The notes under the pieces: generated by a model | What the model saw: only the letters and a program-made list of their open reading frames with translations | What the model was told of the DNA's origin: nothing | The model's database searches: none | Origin: Cristatella mucedo | Taxonomy: Eukaryota > Bryozoa > Phylactolaemata > Cristatellidae | Length of the DNA: 64,000 bases | Assembly: GCA_009760855.2 (NCBI GenBank) | Contig: WPIO01000042.1 | Coordinates: forward strand, 2,804,001 to 2,868,000 | Direction: 5' to 3' | Part shown: piece after piece, positions 40,420 to 51,644 of the stretch | Layout: every line of letters begins with the position of its first letter | Position numbering within the stretch: the stretch's first letter is position 1 | Position numbers and translations under genes: made by a program

Positions 40420-40605
40420 CTAATAAAATAAAAAATGCTCCCTGATTCAACTGCTTCTTTTTTAGAGCGAGCAAAGAGTCTTTATGGCTACTATCACCGC
40501 TTGCAGCGGTAATAAAGGATCGCCCAATTCAGGACTCGAACCCACGGCCTCAGGAACGAGGTCGTGAAAAGCAACCTCCTTATCTAGGTGTGTCGCATGG
40601 CTCAA
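40420..40605 (-). mobile_element. SINE family 1, antisense
   Basis: Blocks: AAAGAGTCTTTATGGCTACT (hairpin), CACCGCTTGCAGCGG, AAAGGATCGCCCAATTCAGG, and ACTCGAACCCACGGCCTC, which is the B-box in reverse. GTCGTGAAAAGCAACCTCCT and TATCTAGGTGTGTCGCATGG, the A-box side in reverse, follow. Confidence 0.8.
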
Positions 40606-40832
40606 GCCCAATTCAGACTCTAGCAGCAGCTACCACATACAGGAATGCATTCGAACTACGATTGCTCAACGATAGGCACCCATTCTCGTACCGAAAAGGC
40701 AGGTTACTAACAGACGGCGTAGCTAAGGCTAGAGCCGCGGCCTCCGGCGTGTTGGGGTATATCCGCGGCACACTGAGACTAAGCCTAAGAAGTAATAATT
40801 ATAATATAAAAATAATACATGTTTATAGCCTG

Positions 40833-41970
40833 GTTTATACTCTCCCTCTTGCTGATGTGATTGCCAAGCACAATCTAGGCTTTCACTTCTATGCGGATGA
40901 CACTCAGTTGTACCTTTGCTTTGATCCCTCTCAGCCTTCGAGTACCTCGAATTCTCTCAACTCATTTTCTGCATGTATTGATGACATCAGCACATGGATG
41001 GCAGCAAATTTTGTTAAAATAAGTGATGATAAAACAAACCTATTAGTTATGGGCAAACCCAGTGTGATTCAGAAATTGGAAAGGCTGACGCTCAAAATTG
41101 GCTCTGCCAGCATATCTATTGTTGAATCAGCTTGAAGTCGAGGTGTCATGTTCCAAAGTAACCTCTCGTTGGACGACCACATCAGCTCTACAATCAAGTC
41201 TGCCTACTTTCACATAAATAGCATTGCTAAAATTTGGGCTTGTTTAGATAAGGATACCACGTCTAAGTTGGCCCATGCATTTGTGACATCCTGTCTTGAC
41301 TTCTGTAACTCACTGATTGCTGACCTACCGGCATGTGCAATCACGCGCTTACAGCTGCTGCAAAACTCCGAAGCTAGGCTTGTCTGTCGTGAGCATCGCA
41401 GTTGCCACATCACACCACTTCTCGCCGACCGGCACTGGCTACCAGTCAAGCAACGGATCGACTTCAAGGTTTTGTCGCTCACTTTTAGGTCACTTTATTC
41501 TTTGGCACCAGCCTATCTCCCAGATCTACTCTCCCACCAGGCCAAGCATCGTACTACCCGCTTTTCGGAATGCAACAGTTTACCAATACCTCGTACAAAC
41601 ATCAAATCTTATGGAGACCGTGCATTTAGTTCGTATGCTCCTAAAGCCAGGACCTCACTCCCGACTTGCGTCAGAACATCTCCTGACTTGACCACATTTA
41701 AAAAGAACTTAAAAACATGTCTATTTAGGGCAGCATTTAGTGGGTCCCTGTGAATCGTCCTTCATGTGCTTATGCGCGCTGACGCCGTGCATGCTGCCAC
41801 TAATCACACTTGCATGCTGACCCTGTGCATGTCACCCCTAACCATAATATTCATGTTGTTTAACAAGCATGATATTACTCATTATTCAATCACGTTTCCT
41901 TTGCAGCAAATGTCAAGCGCCTAGAAAGAGATTGAGTTCTCTGAGGGTGCTTTATCAAGTGCATTATTAT
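40833..41970 (+). mobile_element. LINE family A copy, 5' truncated, one nonsense codon
   Basis: It begins within VYTLPLADVIAKHNLGFHFY. The catalytic YADD is intact (HFYADDTQLYLCFDPS) and the frame continues through MGKPSVIQKLERLTLKIGS to a TGA at 41133, where better copies have Arg. It then resumes in the same frame to RAAFSGSL at 41753. The 3' part has the hairpin and ATT tail. The front of the reverse transcriptase is missing, so it is inactive. Confidence 0.93.
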
Positions 41971-42090
41971 ATTATTATTAGCACACTCAGAGAAGTAAAT
42001 CTCCTTCTAAGTATTTCACGTTTGCTGCAAAGGAAGCGCGATCGAATGGCTAGTGGAAGCATGCTCGATGACACAAGCAACAAGAACCAT
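41968..42090 (-). mobile_element. LINE family A 3' tail, inverted against the previous copy
   Basis: It shares the ATTATTATTA junction with the copy on its left and reads away from it: AGCACACTCAGAGAAGTAAA, TCTCCTTCTAAGTATTTCAC, then TTGCTGCAAAGGAAGCG. Two tails meet tail to tail. Confidence 0.8.
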
Positions 42091-42239
42091 TTGCTGTATG
42101 CTTACTTCATGCGTCTTGCTAATTAAACGTAATTAGTTTTTAAATTAAGCTGGCACGACTGCAATCAGGATTTTGAGGATTTAATTATAAGAGGTAATAA
42201 TTTAATAATAAGGACTGCAATAAAGAATTCTCTCTCACT

Positions 42240-43090
42240 GCGCCCCGCAAAAAAAGAGATCGACACGGCGGCGCGATCGATCTTCCGATCCGATGCTTCG
42301 CATCGCCGCAACGCCGCAGTATCAGGATCCGTCTGCGATGGCCGACGTTGGGAAATTCACTTCGCGCACTGCCGCGGAAGCGCCGTGAATGGAGAGAATC
42401 TTTTCTGCAAACGCGCCTTCAAAGCTTAATGTCAATGGTGCCGTTTTTAAGACGACCCGAGTCTAGCCGTGTTCCTTTTTTTTTTACTAGGCGAGCAGAC
42501 TGCGTGATTACGGCTTGCTACTTCTCCAAATCGATCATCCGCTTGCACAAGCTAACGGCCCTTTCGGCGCGGCGGATCTGCGCACCGCCCAGCTGCACCG
42601 CCCCGCTGCACAAGCGCCTCGCCTCGGCCAGCGCCTCGCCTCGGCTGGCGAGCGGTGAGCCGGCCGCGGTCACCGCTGAGAGGAAGCAACCGGTTCAGTC
42701 GACGCGAAGGCCTCGAGGCAGAAAGAAAAAACGTCAACCCGCGCCTCAATTTGATGCTGATTCGAGAACGAAACTGCAGCGACCCGCAGCTCAAAGGTGC
42801 GAGCGCGGCGGCGATCAAGTCGCGATGTGCGCATCACCCCCTCTCATGTGGGTGACGCGCCGCGGCCGCGCCGGAACGCTCCGCTCTCGTTCGGCGTGCG
42901 CTCCTCCGCGAAGAGGGCGCCATCTCGGTCCGGTGGCGCGCGCGCGAGAGTGCGCAAGAATGAAGCTGACCGAGGCAGAACGCCGCGAGAGCGTTGGTTC
43001 GAGCCGCAGGGCTGGGCGTCGGCAAACCTCACCCCTACCCTAATCCGCCGCCGGCGATCTGAAAGCGAGGCCTCTTCAAGTGATCATCCC
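42240..43090. other. GC- and CpG-rich segment
   Basis: CpG-dense, with a plus-strand frame of 231 codons (42348-43043) rich in Arg, Ala and Pro. Overlapping long frames in other phases show this is composition, not a recognised protein. A possible promoter island. A short hairpin, CGATGCTTCGCATCG, lies at 42291. Confidence 0.4.
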
Positions 43091-43393
43091 TCATCCGCGA
43101 TCTCTTTATTGTTTTTTCAATTATTTAGAAACTAGTTAGCGTGAGGCTTTACGCGTTTAAATATCCATAGGCACGTCCTTACACTTGCAAGCTACGGTCA
43201 AATGATAAATCTACATTAATGCATTCCAGGAGCAACAACACGTAATAGATGGAAGGAAATTCTAAGCGTTCAACTAAATTATGTTATCTTCTGCATTCGC
43301 GTCTAATTTAATTCTAGCATTCTCTTCACTCGTTCATTGAAAGCGCCTGAATCAAGATTTAGTTATTTAGGGGTGCTGTAAATGTAAATTAAT

Positions 43394-43732
43394 GTATCTC
43401 CGTCTGTATCTCCACAAAGTTACAAAGACTATGTGGGTGTTACGCAGGAGAGTTTTGTATAGAGCACTCACAGCCTAAGCGGCTTTCGGTACGCATTCGG
43501 TAGCCAACAGACTTCGTCTCACGCAACAAAGAGAAAGTGGAAAGCATAGCTGAGTCAGAAGAGCAGTTGAGGTAGTGAGTAGCATGGAATTAGCAGCTCA
43601 GGACCGCTGAAAAAGATGTGCCATAGTCGGCAGTAGGAAAGTAGTTGTCATTGCGTAAGAATTGTGGAAGCGAGTTCCACAGTCTAGGACCTGCAGAGCT
43701 AAAACTTCTGTCGCCAATTGTCTTTAAGCGGA
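43394..43732 (-). mobile_element. LINE family B 3' fragment
   Basis: Same content and nearly the same internal end point (TTTAAGCG) as the fragment at 31534-31881. It starts ATCTCCGTCTGTATCTCCAC. Confidence 0.9.
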
Positions 43733-43735
43733 GAC

Positions 43736-43838
43736 TTATTATTATTACTACTACTAGAATTATCCGTTATAATAATAATATTAATTGTTATAATAATATT
43801 AATACTACTATTATTATTACTACTATTATTCGTTAGTG
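43736..43838 (+). repeat. (ATT/ACT)n microsatellite
   Basis: ATT units with ACT and AAT variants, abutting the LINE B fragment. Confidence 0.85.
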
Positions 43839-44164
43839 TAGGCATCCAACGGATCTTGGAGTTCAGAGACAGACTGAAGCCCTTGATCTCAAAGTCTAGG
43901 ACGGTGCGATTTTACTAACTTAGTGTTAGCCCTACTCATTGTCGTCTTGGAAAAATATTCGATAGACCTTGGCTCAGAGACGTCTAATCAAGGAAAATAA
44001 CTCACCAGTTGCTCACTTGGTTGGCCACAACAGAAATGTCTTTGCAGGAGCTTTAACGCCTGCGAAGGATGCAGAAAATGTGTGAACTCAGGGACGCTTT
44101 GAACTGCCAAAGGCATAGATGCCTAAAGCACGTGAGTCGCGGACCGTTTCTTCAATGTGCCATC

Positions 44165-44345
44165 GCTTTCACGCACTGTCGAACCCAGGCGCTGTCGCGC
44201 TGGGGAACTTACTCGCTCTCGCCCCGACTCATTGTCGCACCTACCCAATGTCCCACTGACGCACTGTTGCACCTACTTTGATTTGAACTGTCGCAGTGTC
44301 TCATCGATGCACTGTCGCACCGACTCGTTATCGTGCCCACCCACT
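44165..44345 (+). repeat. Degenerate short tandem repeat (CACTGTCGCACC-like)
   Basis: Variants of CACTGTCGCACC and GACTCATTGTCGCACCTAC recur every 20-35 bases with many changes. A second, smaller cluster of about 16-bp variants (GATCGTGCATTGGC) is at 44612-44668. Confidence 0.6.
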
Positions 44346-45233
44346 GTGGGTCGCCACGCTTGAGGCTTATTTTCATGCGGAAAGCCGCCTTGGCTGTTTC
44401 TGGTGCTATAGCTGGAGAGACAAATAGCACTCGCACGCTCCTTTGAAACGCCGAAGAACTTTTGCCCGACGTATTAAAGTATAGAGCGTGGCTCTGAAAG
44501 AATTCAGTACAATACTAAGGTACAGTGTGTGGGTACAGTACAGTCGGTACAACATGAACCCTGAGTGCTTAGCACTCTCGCAGAACTGTATGCAGCTGTC
44601 AGTTGTCAGCATTGGAGATCGTGCATTGGCGATTGTGCATTGACGCTTGTACGTTGACGATCGTGCCAGGTTTGGCGAGGATAAGAATTGGCGGCGGCAG
44701 TCTCGCGATTATATACAGGATTTTGTTTAATATAGCAGCAATGCCATTTTCCTAGCATTATCTGAACTGAAAGAGCTCCTAGCAGCCTGTTCTGCTTCCG
44801 TGGTCGTGTCCGTGCCGTACGACTATAAAAGCCGGCCTTAAAATTGTGTAGATGATTAGTGGATCGGCTGTCACTGCTATCACTGCTCAACAAGGTCGCC
44901 GGGATCACCCGCGGTGGTCAGCGAAGTTTCATGATACGGGCTTGTCTTTCGTCGTGAGCTCAGTCAGGCAGATTTTTATTAGTAAAATGTTTAATCGATT
45001 CGCTTTAAACGAGGGTGTTATTAAGGTCGTTTCCTGGAGTAGATGCAATAAGCCCTCTACTTAAGAATATATTCCTATGAGAGCTGCTGTGCGCCGACAT
45101 GTTTTCCCGCCTGTTACGTACAGAACACGTCAAAGTCTGCATTTTCCATGCACTCGCTATTACTCCGGGAATCCTGAGTAATAACAATTTTGATGTATAG
45201 CAATATATCATAATTTGAGCTTCTTGTGTACCA

Positions 45234-45368
45234 GTTATAATAATAATGATAATAATGCACTTGATAAAGCAACCTCAGCGAACTCAATCTCTTTCTAGGC
45301 GCTTTACAATACCTGCAAAGGAAAAAGCGATTGAATGCTGAGTAATATCATGCTTCATTAGACAAGGA
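45234..45368 (-). mobile_element. LINE family A 3' tail, antisense
   Basis: AATAATGATAATAATGCACT, TGATAAAGCAACCTCAGCG, CAATCTCTTTCTAGGCGC and TTTAC, then GAGTAATATCATGCTTCATT. Confidence 0.85.
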
Positions 45369-45379
45369 TTGAGGTATTT

Positions 45380-45690
45380 GTGCAGGCCATTTTGGGCACT
45401 TACCGAGCCTTGCCAGTGAGCGCAGATGCACAATCAATTGAATTTACTTGCGGGTTCACTTAACAGAGTGTTTTAAAATGAACCAGAAACAGGACTCGGC
45501 GAAACCTATTTCTGTTTATTTCTATGCAGGATATCTGTTCTTCGCTATGTCAGTGCAGGACAGGGCACAAGAACACGTATGTAAATTCTCGTGAAATTTG
45601 GTGGGTTCACTTGCCATAGAGTTCGCTGTTTGTTATATGCAGTCCGAAATGAGCTTTAGAGTTTCTTTCGCTTTGGGGTAGAATGCAGTG
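45380..45690 (-). repeat. Satellite A-like units, reverse orientation (about 2)
   Basis: The order GATGCACAATCAATTGAATT, TACTTGCGGGTTCAC and AGAGTGTTTTAAAATGAACC resembles the reverse satellite A unit. A second unit reads CGTGAAATTTGGTGGGTTCA, CTTGCCATAGAGTTCG and ATATGCAGTCC. Divergence is high. Confidence 0.55.
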
Positions 45691-45699
45691 GATTGCTTT

Positions 45700-46140
45700 G
45701 GAATGCAGTGGATTGAGAAGGATCGCGTAAGTGGCGTTGGCGGCTGCTATTTATTGCAGTGGTCGTCGTGTGAAGGCGCTCGCGAAATGGTTGGACATAT
45801 TTTAGGTGCGATTGATTAATATACCAGTGTTATATCCAGTCCTAGCTGGAGCTTCGAGAGATGATTTCTAGTGGATTTGAGAGTTGCTTAAAGGAGAGTT
45901 GCGACGCCTTGCCGTGGCTATCACCGCTGGCCTTTGCAGCCCGCATTGTGCCTTCCAGCCTTGAGGCCTTTGCAGCCCGCATTCATGAGAACGCTTACAG
46001 GCAACGGCACGAATTTTGGTGGGCACATTAAAAACGACGGCGTATCGCACAGTAGTCACTCTAAATTGGAGATTTTCGCCGTCAATTTCCGTTCGATTGT
46101 AGCCTTTGCAGAGTGGCACGCGGCGGATTGCTATATTACG
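45700..46140 (+). repeat. Satellite B-like units (about 2-3)
   Basis: AGCTGGAGCTTCGAGAGATG, then ATTTCTAGTGGATTTGAGAG, matches the satellite B anchor. A second unit has TGGTGGGCACATTAAAAACG and CTAAATTGGAGATTTTCGCC, then GTCAATTTCCGTTCGATTG. Diverged but in order. Confidence 0.55.
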
Positions 46141-46168
46141 TCAAACGCGACCGACTGCAGGTAGAATT

Positions 46169-46264
46169 GATGGCTGCAGCGGGGAATTTCCTACTGCCTC
46201 GATGGCTGCAGCGGGAAATTCCCTGCTGCCTTGGTGGCTTAAGCGGGAAATTCCCCGCTGGGCT
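46169..46264 (+). repeat. About 32-bp tandem triplet, each unit with an NF-kappaB-type site
   Basis: Three units built on GATGGCTGCAGCGGGAAATT and CCCTGCTGCCT. Each contains a perfect GGGRNWYYCC sequence: GGGGAATTTCC (46181-46191), GGGAAATTCCC (46213-46223) and GGGAAATTCCCC (46245-46256). GC-rich sequence follows to about 46450. Confidence 0.85.
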
Positions 46265-47145
46265 GAGCGAACCGCCTTCATACGAGCCGGCGTGGAAGCT
46301 GAGCTCATTTGTGCCTGGGCGCTTCTCTGCGAGTGCAGCCGCGGTAAGAGTAAAAGCGCTCGTGGCTCGCGCGGCGCTTCTGCTCTGTTGCAGCTCAGTC
46401 GCTTTTATCGCCTACTTGACCGATCCTGCGTCGGGGCGGAGAAGAGATGCATGCGTGAGTGAGTGCAGGCAGGGCCAGAAAGATTGGGGTTAATTGGGTC
46501 ACTAAATATTCGCTTAACTAAACTGGGGTGAGGGGAAGCGACTACCTCTGAGCTGCCCAGATGGCAGCTGCTACTAGCGTTTTTGAGCTAGGATCGCAAA
46601 TTAGGCGCTTGACTTATTCGACACCCACAGCTACTGTTTTCTGCCGACCTATGTGTGGTAAAGCTTAGCTAGTCTGCAGCTGGTTCTCAGCAGCTTTGCA
46701 TGCCCGGTGACTTTTCTAATGGAGCCCTTGCTCTCCAGTAGCACATTGCGACTCATGTGCGTCCTAGCACAAGTGACGGAACGAATGTGACAATCGCATG
46801 GAAGCGCTTCACAGCCAGCACCGAGCACTTTCCCAGTGTTGATCCGCCTGGCAAGCGATTAGCTCCTTGGGCAGGCCAGAGCAGAAGCTGCTAGCTTTTT
46901 TGGGCTATCCCCGAGGCTCGGGGGTTGAGTGGTGCATTGTATACATAACTCTCAGGTCAGTCGGCAATGCGCTCCTGTGTCTGGCAGCAAGTGCAGCCGA
47001 GGCAGGCATGCGGGCGTATCTGACGGCATGCAAATCCGCCCTGCCCTAGCTAAGGTGCTTTCACGGATCACCTTACCCACCTGGGGCAGACGATAGGGTT
47101 GGAGCTAATTGGGCTGAAACAGCCAGACAAGCAATTGCAACGCCC
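46265..47145. other. No recognised gene; GC-rich at the left
   Basis: A plus-strand frame (46113-46493) spans the 32-bp triplet and includes LVARAALLLCCSSVAFIAYL, a hydrophobic run. No family is recognised, and coding by chance in a CpG-rich stretch is likely. Confidence 0.3.
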
Positions 47146-47149
47146 ATAA

Positions 47150-47333
47150 ATAATAATAAATCATAGCTGATTAAACAGCCTCTTTTTGTATAGCGACAGA
47201 AGAGCCTTTACGGCTATCACCACCGCTTGCAGTGGCGATAAAGGATCGCCCACCGCAGGAATCGAACCCACGACCTCAGGATCGACGTCGTGAAAGCAAC
47301 CGCCTTATATAGTGGGCCATCACGGCTCACCAT
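47150..47333 (-). mobile_element. SINE family 1, antisense, good copy
   Basis: On the minus strand the head begins GAGCCGTGATGGCCCACTAT (A-box TGGCCCACTATA region), then AAGGCGGTTGC. The B-box is GTGGGTTCGATTCCTGCGG. The body follows (GGCGATCCTTTATCGCCACT), then TAGCCGTAAAGGCTCTTCTG (hairpin), TCGCTATACAAAAAGAGGC and a short AT tail with AATAATAAAT. Confidence 0.88.
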
Positions 47334-47334
47334 C

Positions 47335-48365
47335 CACTGTCCTAGCGGCCGTGCTAGCATTACCCGGCTCCGAGCTGGCGGGACGGCCTCGTAAGCCTGG
47401 CTGACACGACGAGTCTTGCTTCCTAACTGCTTCCGTCCTACCCGAGTCTTCACTTGGATCGTCCGGTTTGTAGCAATTTCAGACTGCAGTCTCTCTCCAA
47501 GTCTTGCCCCCAACTCGGTCCGCCCACTGAGTGTTCATGGAATAGCTGCAGCATTTCTCCTCGGCCATGCTTCCCTAACCCAATTACCGGTAGAATGAAG
47601 CCTGTACACTATTGCCTTTACCGCTCAGCCCCTCAAAATCTGATTTTCTGAACTCTGAGCTAAGAAAGTCCCATGAACAGGGACTCCCCTGGAAGGCAAC
47701 GATGAGTTCACAGGTCAAGTCACACCTGCCCCCTAGCCATTCCTTTCACACAGGGCAGTGAGCAATGCCTGAACGGCATATGTGACTGGTCCTTTCCTAA
47801 GTGCTGGATGAACTGTAAAACCGGTTTGGCTGCTGAGTCTTCGCTAAGTCTTCCCTAAGTCTGGACCGCCCCCACCGTCTTGGTGCCGTATACACTATAG
47901 ACTCGAGTACGTGGGAAGCATGTAGGAAGAAAGACTCACCGTCTCAACCGGGCTTTAGCAGGATGCTAAATTCTGGTTCCCTAGCCCTCTTCGTCAGGTT
48001 CTGCAAATCGTCGAACTGCTTACTTCGAGGTCAAAGTGCTACTGGAGATCAATTTATCAGCGGCCCACGACATCGATGTTTGCTCTCCTCTGCATGCAAC
48101 CCCTGGCTGACCTTCCGTGTTGGCACCAGACTCAGACGTGAAGCGATGGCCGACTGGAAGCTAACACAACCGTCTTCTCGGCCGGTTGCTTACAAGTCAG
48201 CCGTCCTTCAGCCAATCACCTTATTGATTGCTGTAATGGTTTGGCATTCGTATGAAAGGCTGACGTGTCGCAATCTCCCTAAACGCTCCCAGGTTAGCTC
48301 CTTACCTAGTGATCCTGGTGATTATCAAGCTGATCGCTCAGCTTCTTTACTAACAAAATAGGCAT
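47335..48365. other. No recognised feature
   Basis: A plus-strand frame of 132 codons (47963-48361) reads MLNSGSLALFVRFCKSSNC without any motif I recognise. No exon structure could be supported. Confidence 0.3.
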
Positions 48366-48439
48366 GATCGGGGAGTCCGTCCTTAGGGTGGCACCATTCC
48401 CCATGGAATCGTGTCCCTCAAGTCCACCTTAATGTCTAC

Positions 48440-49395
48440 ATTCAATGAAGCCATTAATTACCACGTCATGAAGCACGTCTACTAATCAAGGAAGACAACT
48501 AGTCCTTTAGACCCTATTACCCCTGTCCTGCTTCTACGACGAATTGATCTGCTGCTGCCGTGCATAACCAACATAATAAATGTCACTAGCCCCAGATCAT
48601 GTCCTAGCACATTTGAAAAAGGCTGTAGTCAGGCCACCATTCAAGAAAGCAACACTAGATCAAGAGAACTTGAGCAACTTCCGCCCAGTCTCCCTTCAAC
48701 CTATCCTATCAAAGACACTGGAACGAGTCGTGGCAGACCAGCTGAGCTAATATAATAAAACTTCAAACCTTGCTAGTAAGTTCCAGTAGGATTTTAGAGC
48801 TAATCACTCCGCAGAGTCAGCATTTAATCTGGTGTACATGATCTACTTAGGAATGCAGGTATCGGTAGAGTCTCTCTGCTTGTTTTTCTCGATCTTTTGT
48901 CAGCTTTTAACACTGTCGATCACTAAGTTCTTCCTGAGTGCCCACTTCTCGCCGACATGTACTGGCTCAAGTAATGCATTGACTTGAAGTTTTGTCACTC
49001 ACCTTCAGGTTCCTTAATTCTGTGGCTTCAGCCTACCTATCAGATCTACACCTCCTCCAAGCTAAGCATCGTACCACCCACTTTTTGGACTCTAATATAA
49101 TAACTATAATCCATTTGTATAGTGCCATAAGAGAACCTAATCTCAATTTGGGCGCTTCACAAATGCCACGGTGTTCGAGCCCTCGACCTCGGCCAGACCT
49201 TGGTCGGGGCAAGTACCTTCATCACTGGGCTAAGCCAGCTAATCTTTCAACCTAATACGAACCTCAAATCCTGTAGATGCTTGTTATTGAGCATGCTATC
49301 ACTAGCCATTGGATCCTGCTTCTTTTGCAGCAAATGTGACGCCTATTGAAAGAGATTAAGCTCTCTGAGGGCGCTATATCAAATGTATGGTTTAT
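48440..49395 (+). mobile_element. LINE family A copy with internal deletion and a SINE insertion
   Basis: It begins upstream of the reverse transcriptase (AGACCCTATTACCCCTGTCC, compare 58520). It continues through VVRPPFKKATLDQENLSNF and FRPVSLQPILSKTLERVV to LLVFLDLLSAF, then jumps at about 48940 to the YWL..LKVLSLTFR part, skipping most of the catalytic domain. A SINE family 2 copy sits at 49095-49240. The 3' hairpin and (ATT)n tail close it at about 49395. Confidence 0.88.
49095..49240 (-). mobile_element. SINE family 2 inserted in a LINE A copy
   Basis: On the minus strand it reads GCTTAGCCCAGTGATGAAGG (A-box side) and GAGGTCGAGGGCTCGAACAC (B-box). The tail AAGCGCCCAAATTGAGATTA, GGTTCTCTTATGGCACTATA and CAAATGGATTATAGTTATTA then matches the end of LINE A. 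The LINE coding sequence (THFLDSN) stops at its left edge. Confidence 0.82.
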
Positions 49396-49399
49396 GCTA

Positions 49400-50150
49400 T
49401 TATTATTATTATTAATGCACTCAAGAAGTCCACGTCAAAGTGTACTGACATTACTAGCACACAAATTAAGGTTATGTCTCATCATTGCGAGAGAAGGCCA
49501 TGTCAACTGAAAGGATTGAGGAAAGGCTTGTTTTGGCTCTTTTTGGCTAATTGCTGTTTTTTGGTTGAATGCTGTGCTAGTGACTATAGTCCTCCTCGTT
49601 TTACAGGGCAAAACATGAATGCGAAAGTCAGCTACCTTTGCTAAATTTTAAATATAACTGTAATGACTCAGAAATGCTCGTGTCGTTGGCAACAATGCAA
49701 GAGCACGTGCGTTGTGATAACGTTCATCAGATTTCTGCAAAAGCTTCTGTAACGGTGCAAGGCAGTAGCAACATGGATCTCGATAGCTTTGCAGGCTGAA
49801 GCTGGTTACTTTGTCATACAATTCCGATGACAATATATGAAATGTGGTGCTTTAAATTTTTCGTATCGTTGTTGAATTGATGACAATTAAAAAAGTAGCC
49901 TCTCATTTTTAACAAATTGTTGTAGTGATTGACATTACGAGTTGCCACCCGGTTGAGTGATCAGTGAGAGCAAGATGATGTCAAGGTTCAGGTCTATGAA
50001 TGGACAATTCATTGGCCACTTTCGTCAGAATACGGCTTCGCTTATTGGAACACTCTTGTACAGCCGAGGGGCGATCACCTGGATCGAAAGTGCCGAAATA
50101 GAGGTACGAGATTCAAAATCCGAGTGAATTTCTCTCCAGTCTGTTACACT
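49400..50150. other. No recognised feature
   Basis: A plus-strand frame at 49387-49644 includes CERRPCQLKGLRKGLFWLF. It is unrecognised. Confidence 0.3.
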
Positions 50151-50151
50151 A

Positions 50152-50155
<4 letters not shown>

Positions 50156-50242
<87 letters not shown>
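50156..50242 (+). repeat. (CT)n microsatellite
   Basis: A pure CT run of about 87 bases. Confidence 0.98.
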
Positions 50243-50245
<3 letters not shown>

Positions 50246-50554
50246 CATTGGCCATAGAAATCTCAAAAATTAGCGTTTTCTCTTAGACCTGTTCATAATC
50301 TAACCTAGTGCATATACTCATAATTGTTTTCTCGCCAGTCATGGGTAAACAGCCAGAAACCAAAGCCATAGGATCATGATAGTTTGTAAAAGTCTTATAT
50401 AATATGGGTTTGGCACACTGAGTGGTCACACAATTCATCTCAGAGCACAAAACTCGAAAATGTCAACTTTTCATTGCTCCGGACCATACCCGGAGAATGC
50501 TGTGAGCTGCAGTTATGAAATTATGATGCATTAAATCCGAATTATGAATGAATA

Positions 50555-51161
50555 AATAATAATAATACTGCACTTGATAAAGCGCCCCCAGAGAACTCAA
50601 TCTCTTTCAAGGCGCTTTACATTTACTGCAAAGGGAATCGCGATTGAATGATGAGTAATATCACGCTTGATAAACAACATGAATAACATGGTTAGGGGTG
50701 ACATGCACAGGTTCACCATCCAAGCGTGGTTAGTGTCAGCAAGCACAGTGTCAGCACCCATAAGCACATGAAAGACGAATCACAGAGACCCACTAAATGC
50801 TGTCCTCAATAGGTGTGCTTTTAAGTTCTTTTTAAATGTGGTTAAGTCAGAGGATCTTTTGACGAAAGTTGGGAGAGAGTTCCAGGCTTTGGAAGCATAT
50901 GAACTAAATGCACGGTCTCTAAAGGATTTGAGGTTTGTACAAGGTATTGGCAAACTGTTGGTCTCCGAAAAGCTGGTGGTACGATGCATGGTCTGGTGGG
51001 GGAGTAGATCTGAGAGATAGGCTGAAGCCAAAGAATGAAGTGACCTAAAAGTGAGCGACAAAACCTTGAAGTCAATCCGTTGCCTGACTGGTAGCCAGTG
51101 CAGGTGAGCGAGAAGTGAAGCGATATTGCAACTGGGACGCTCATGACAAACAAGCCTGGCA
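50555..51161 (-). mobile_element. LINE family A 3' copy, antisense
   Basis: The tail AATAATAATACTGCACTTGA and hairpin are followed by the minus-strand C-terminal frame. It runs from LTFRSLHSLASAYLSDLLPH through ASKAWNSLPTFVKRSSDL to RTAFSGSL. The 5' end is at about 51161. Confidence 0.9.
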
Positions 51162-51239
51162 TAGATTACCTATTCTGCTCATCTTCCATGAAATAACTTC
51201 TGTGCCGTTCTTGGAAGGTCCTGCAGTATATTCCTACGT

Positions 51240-51640
51240 AAATAGGACTATACAGGATCACCAACTGATTGACTCGAACCCACGATCAGCGTCGTGAACT
51301 GGGTGCTGCTTACCCATGGGAGAATAGCATCGGGGGCAACAGCAGCTTTACCGTCGTCTATGTAGGATATCTAAACGCAGTTTAGCTGCAGCTGCATCAA
51401 TAGGCGACGTTTGACTTGCCGGCCACGTGTAGACATGGCCGGCCAACGGAGCAGAATTTGTTTTGTCGGAAGCTAACGCAAAAGATTTATGTGCCAAGCG
51501 ATGCTTCTAAAGAGCCTACTCTCGCGACCCAGGTCTTGATGATTAAGTCCTGTTGTTGGTGATCCTTTATTTCCCATTGTAAGCGATGAGAGATAGCCGT
51601 CGTGGCTCTTCTATCACTACACGAATGAGAATTAACTCAT
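51240..51640. mobile_element. Two decayed SINE fragments
   Basis: 51255-51320 holds ATTGACTCGAACCCACGATC, a reverse B-box. 51540-51640 holds GGTGATCCTTTATTTCCCAT, TGTAAGCGATGAGAGATAGC and CGTCGTGGCTCTTC, a plus-strand SINE family 1 body and hairpin. Both lack full heads. Confidence 0.5.
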
Positions 51641-51644
51641 TTTT

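Noticed and set aside
42348-43043. A 231-codon Arg/Ala/Pro-rich protein
   Set aside because: Overlapping long frames in the other phases and strand show that CpG-rich composition explains it. No domain or splice evidence was seen.
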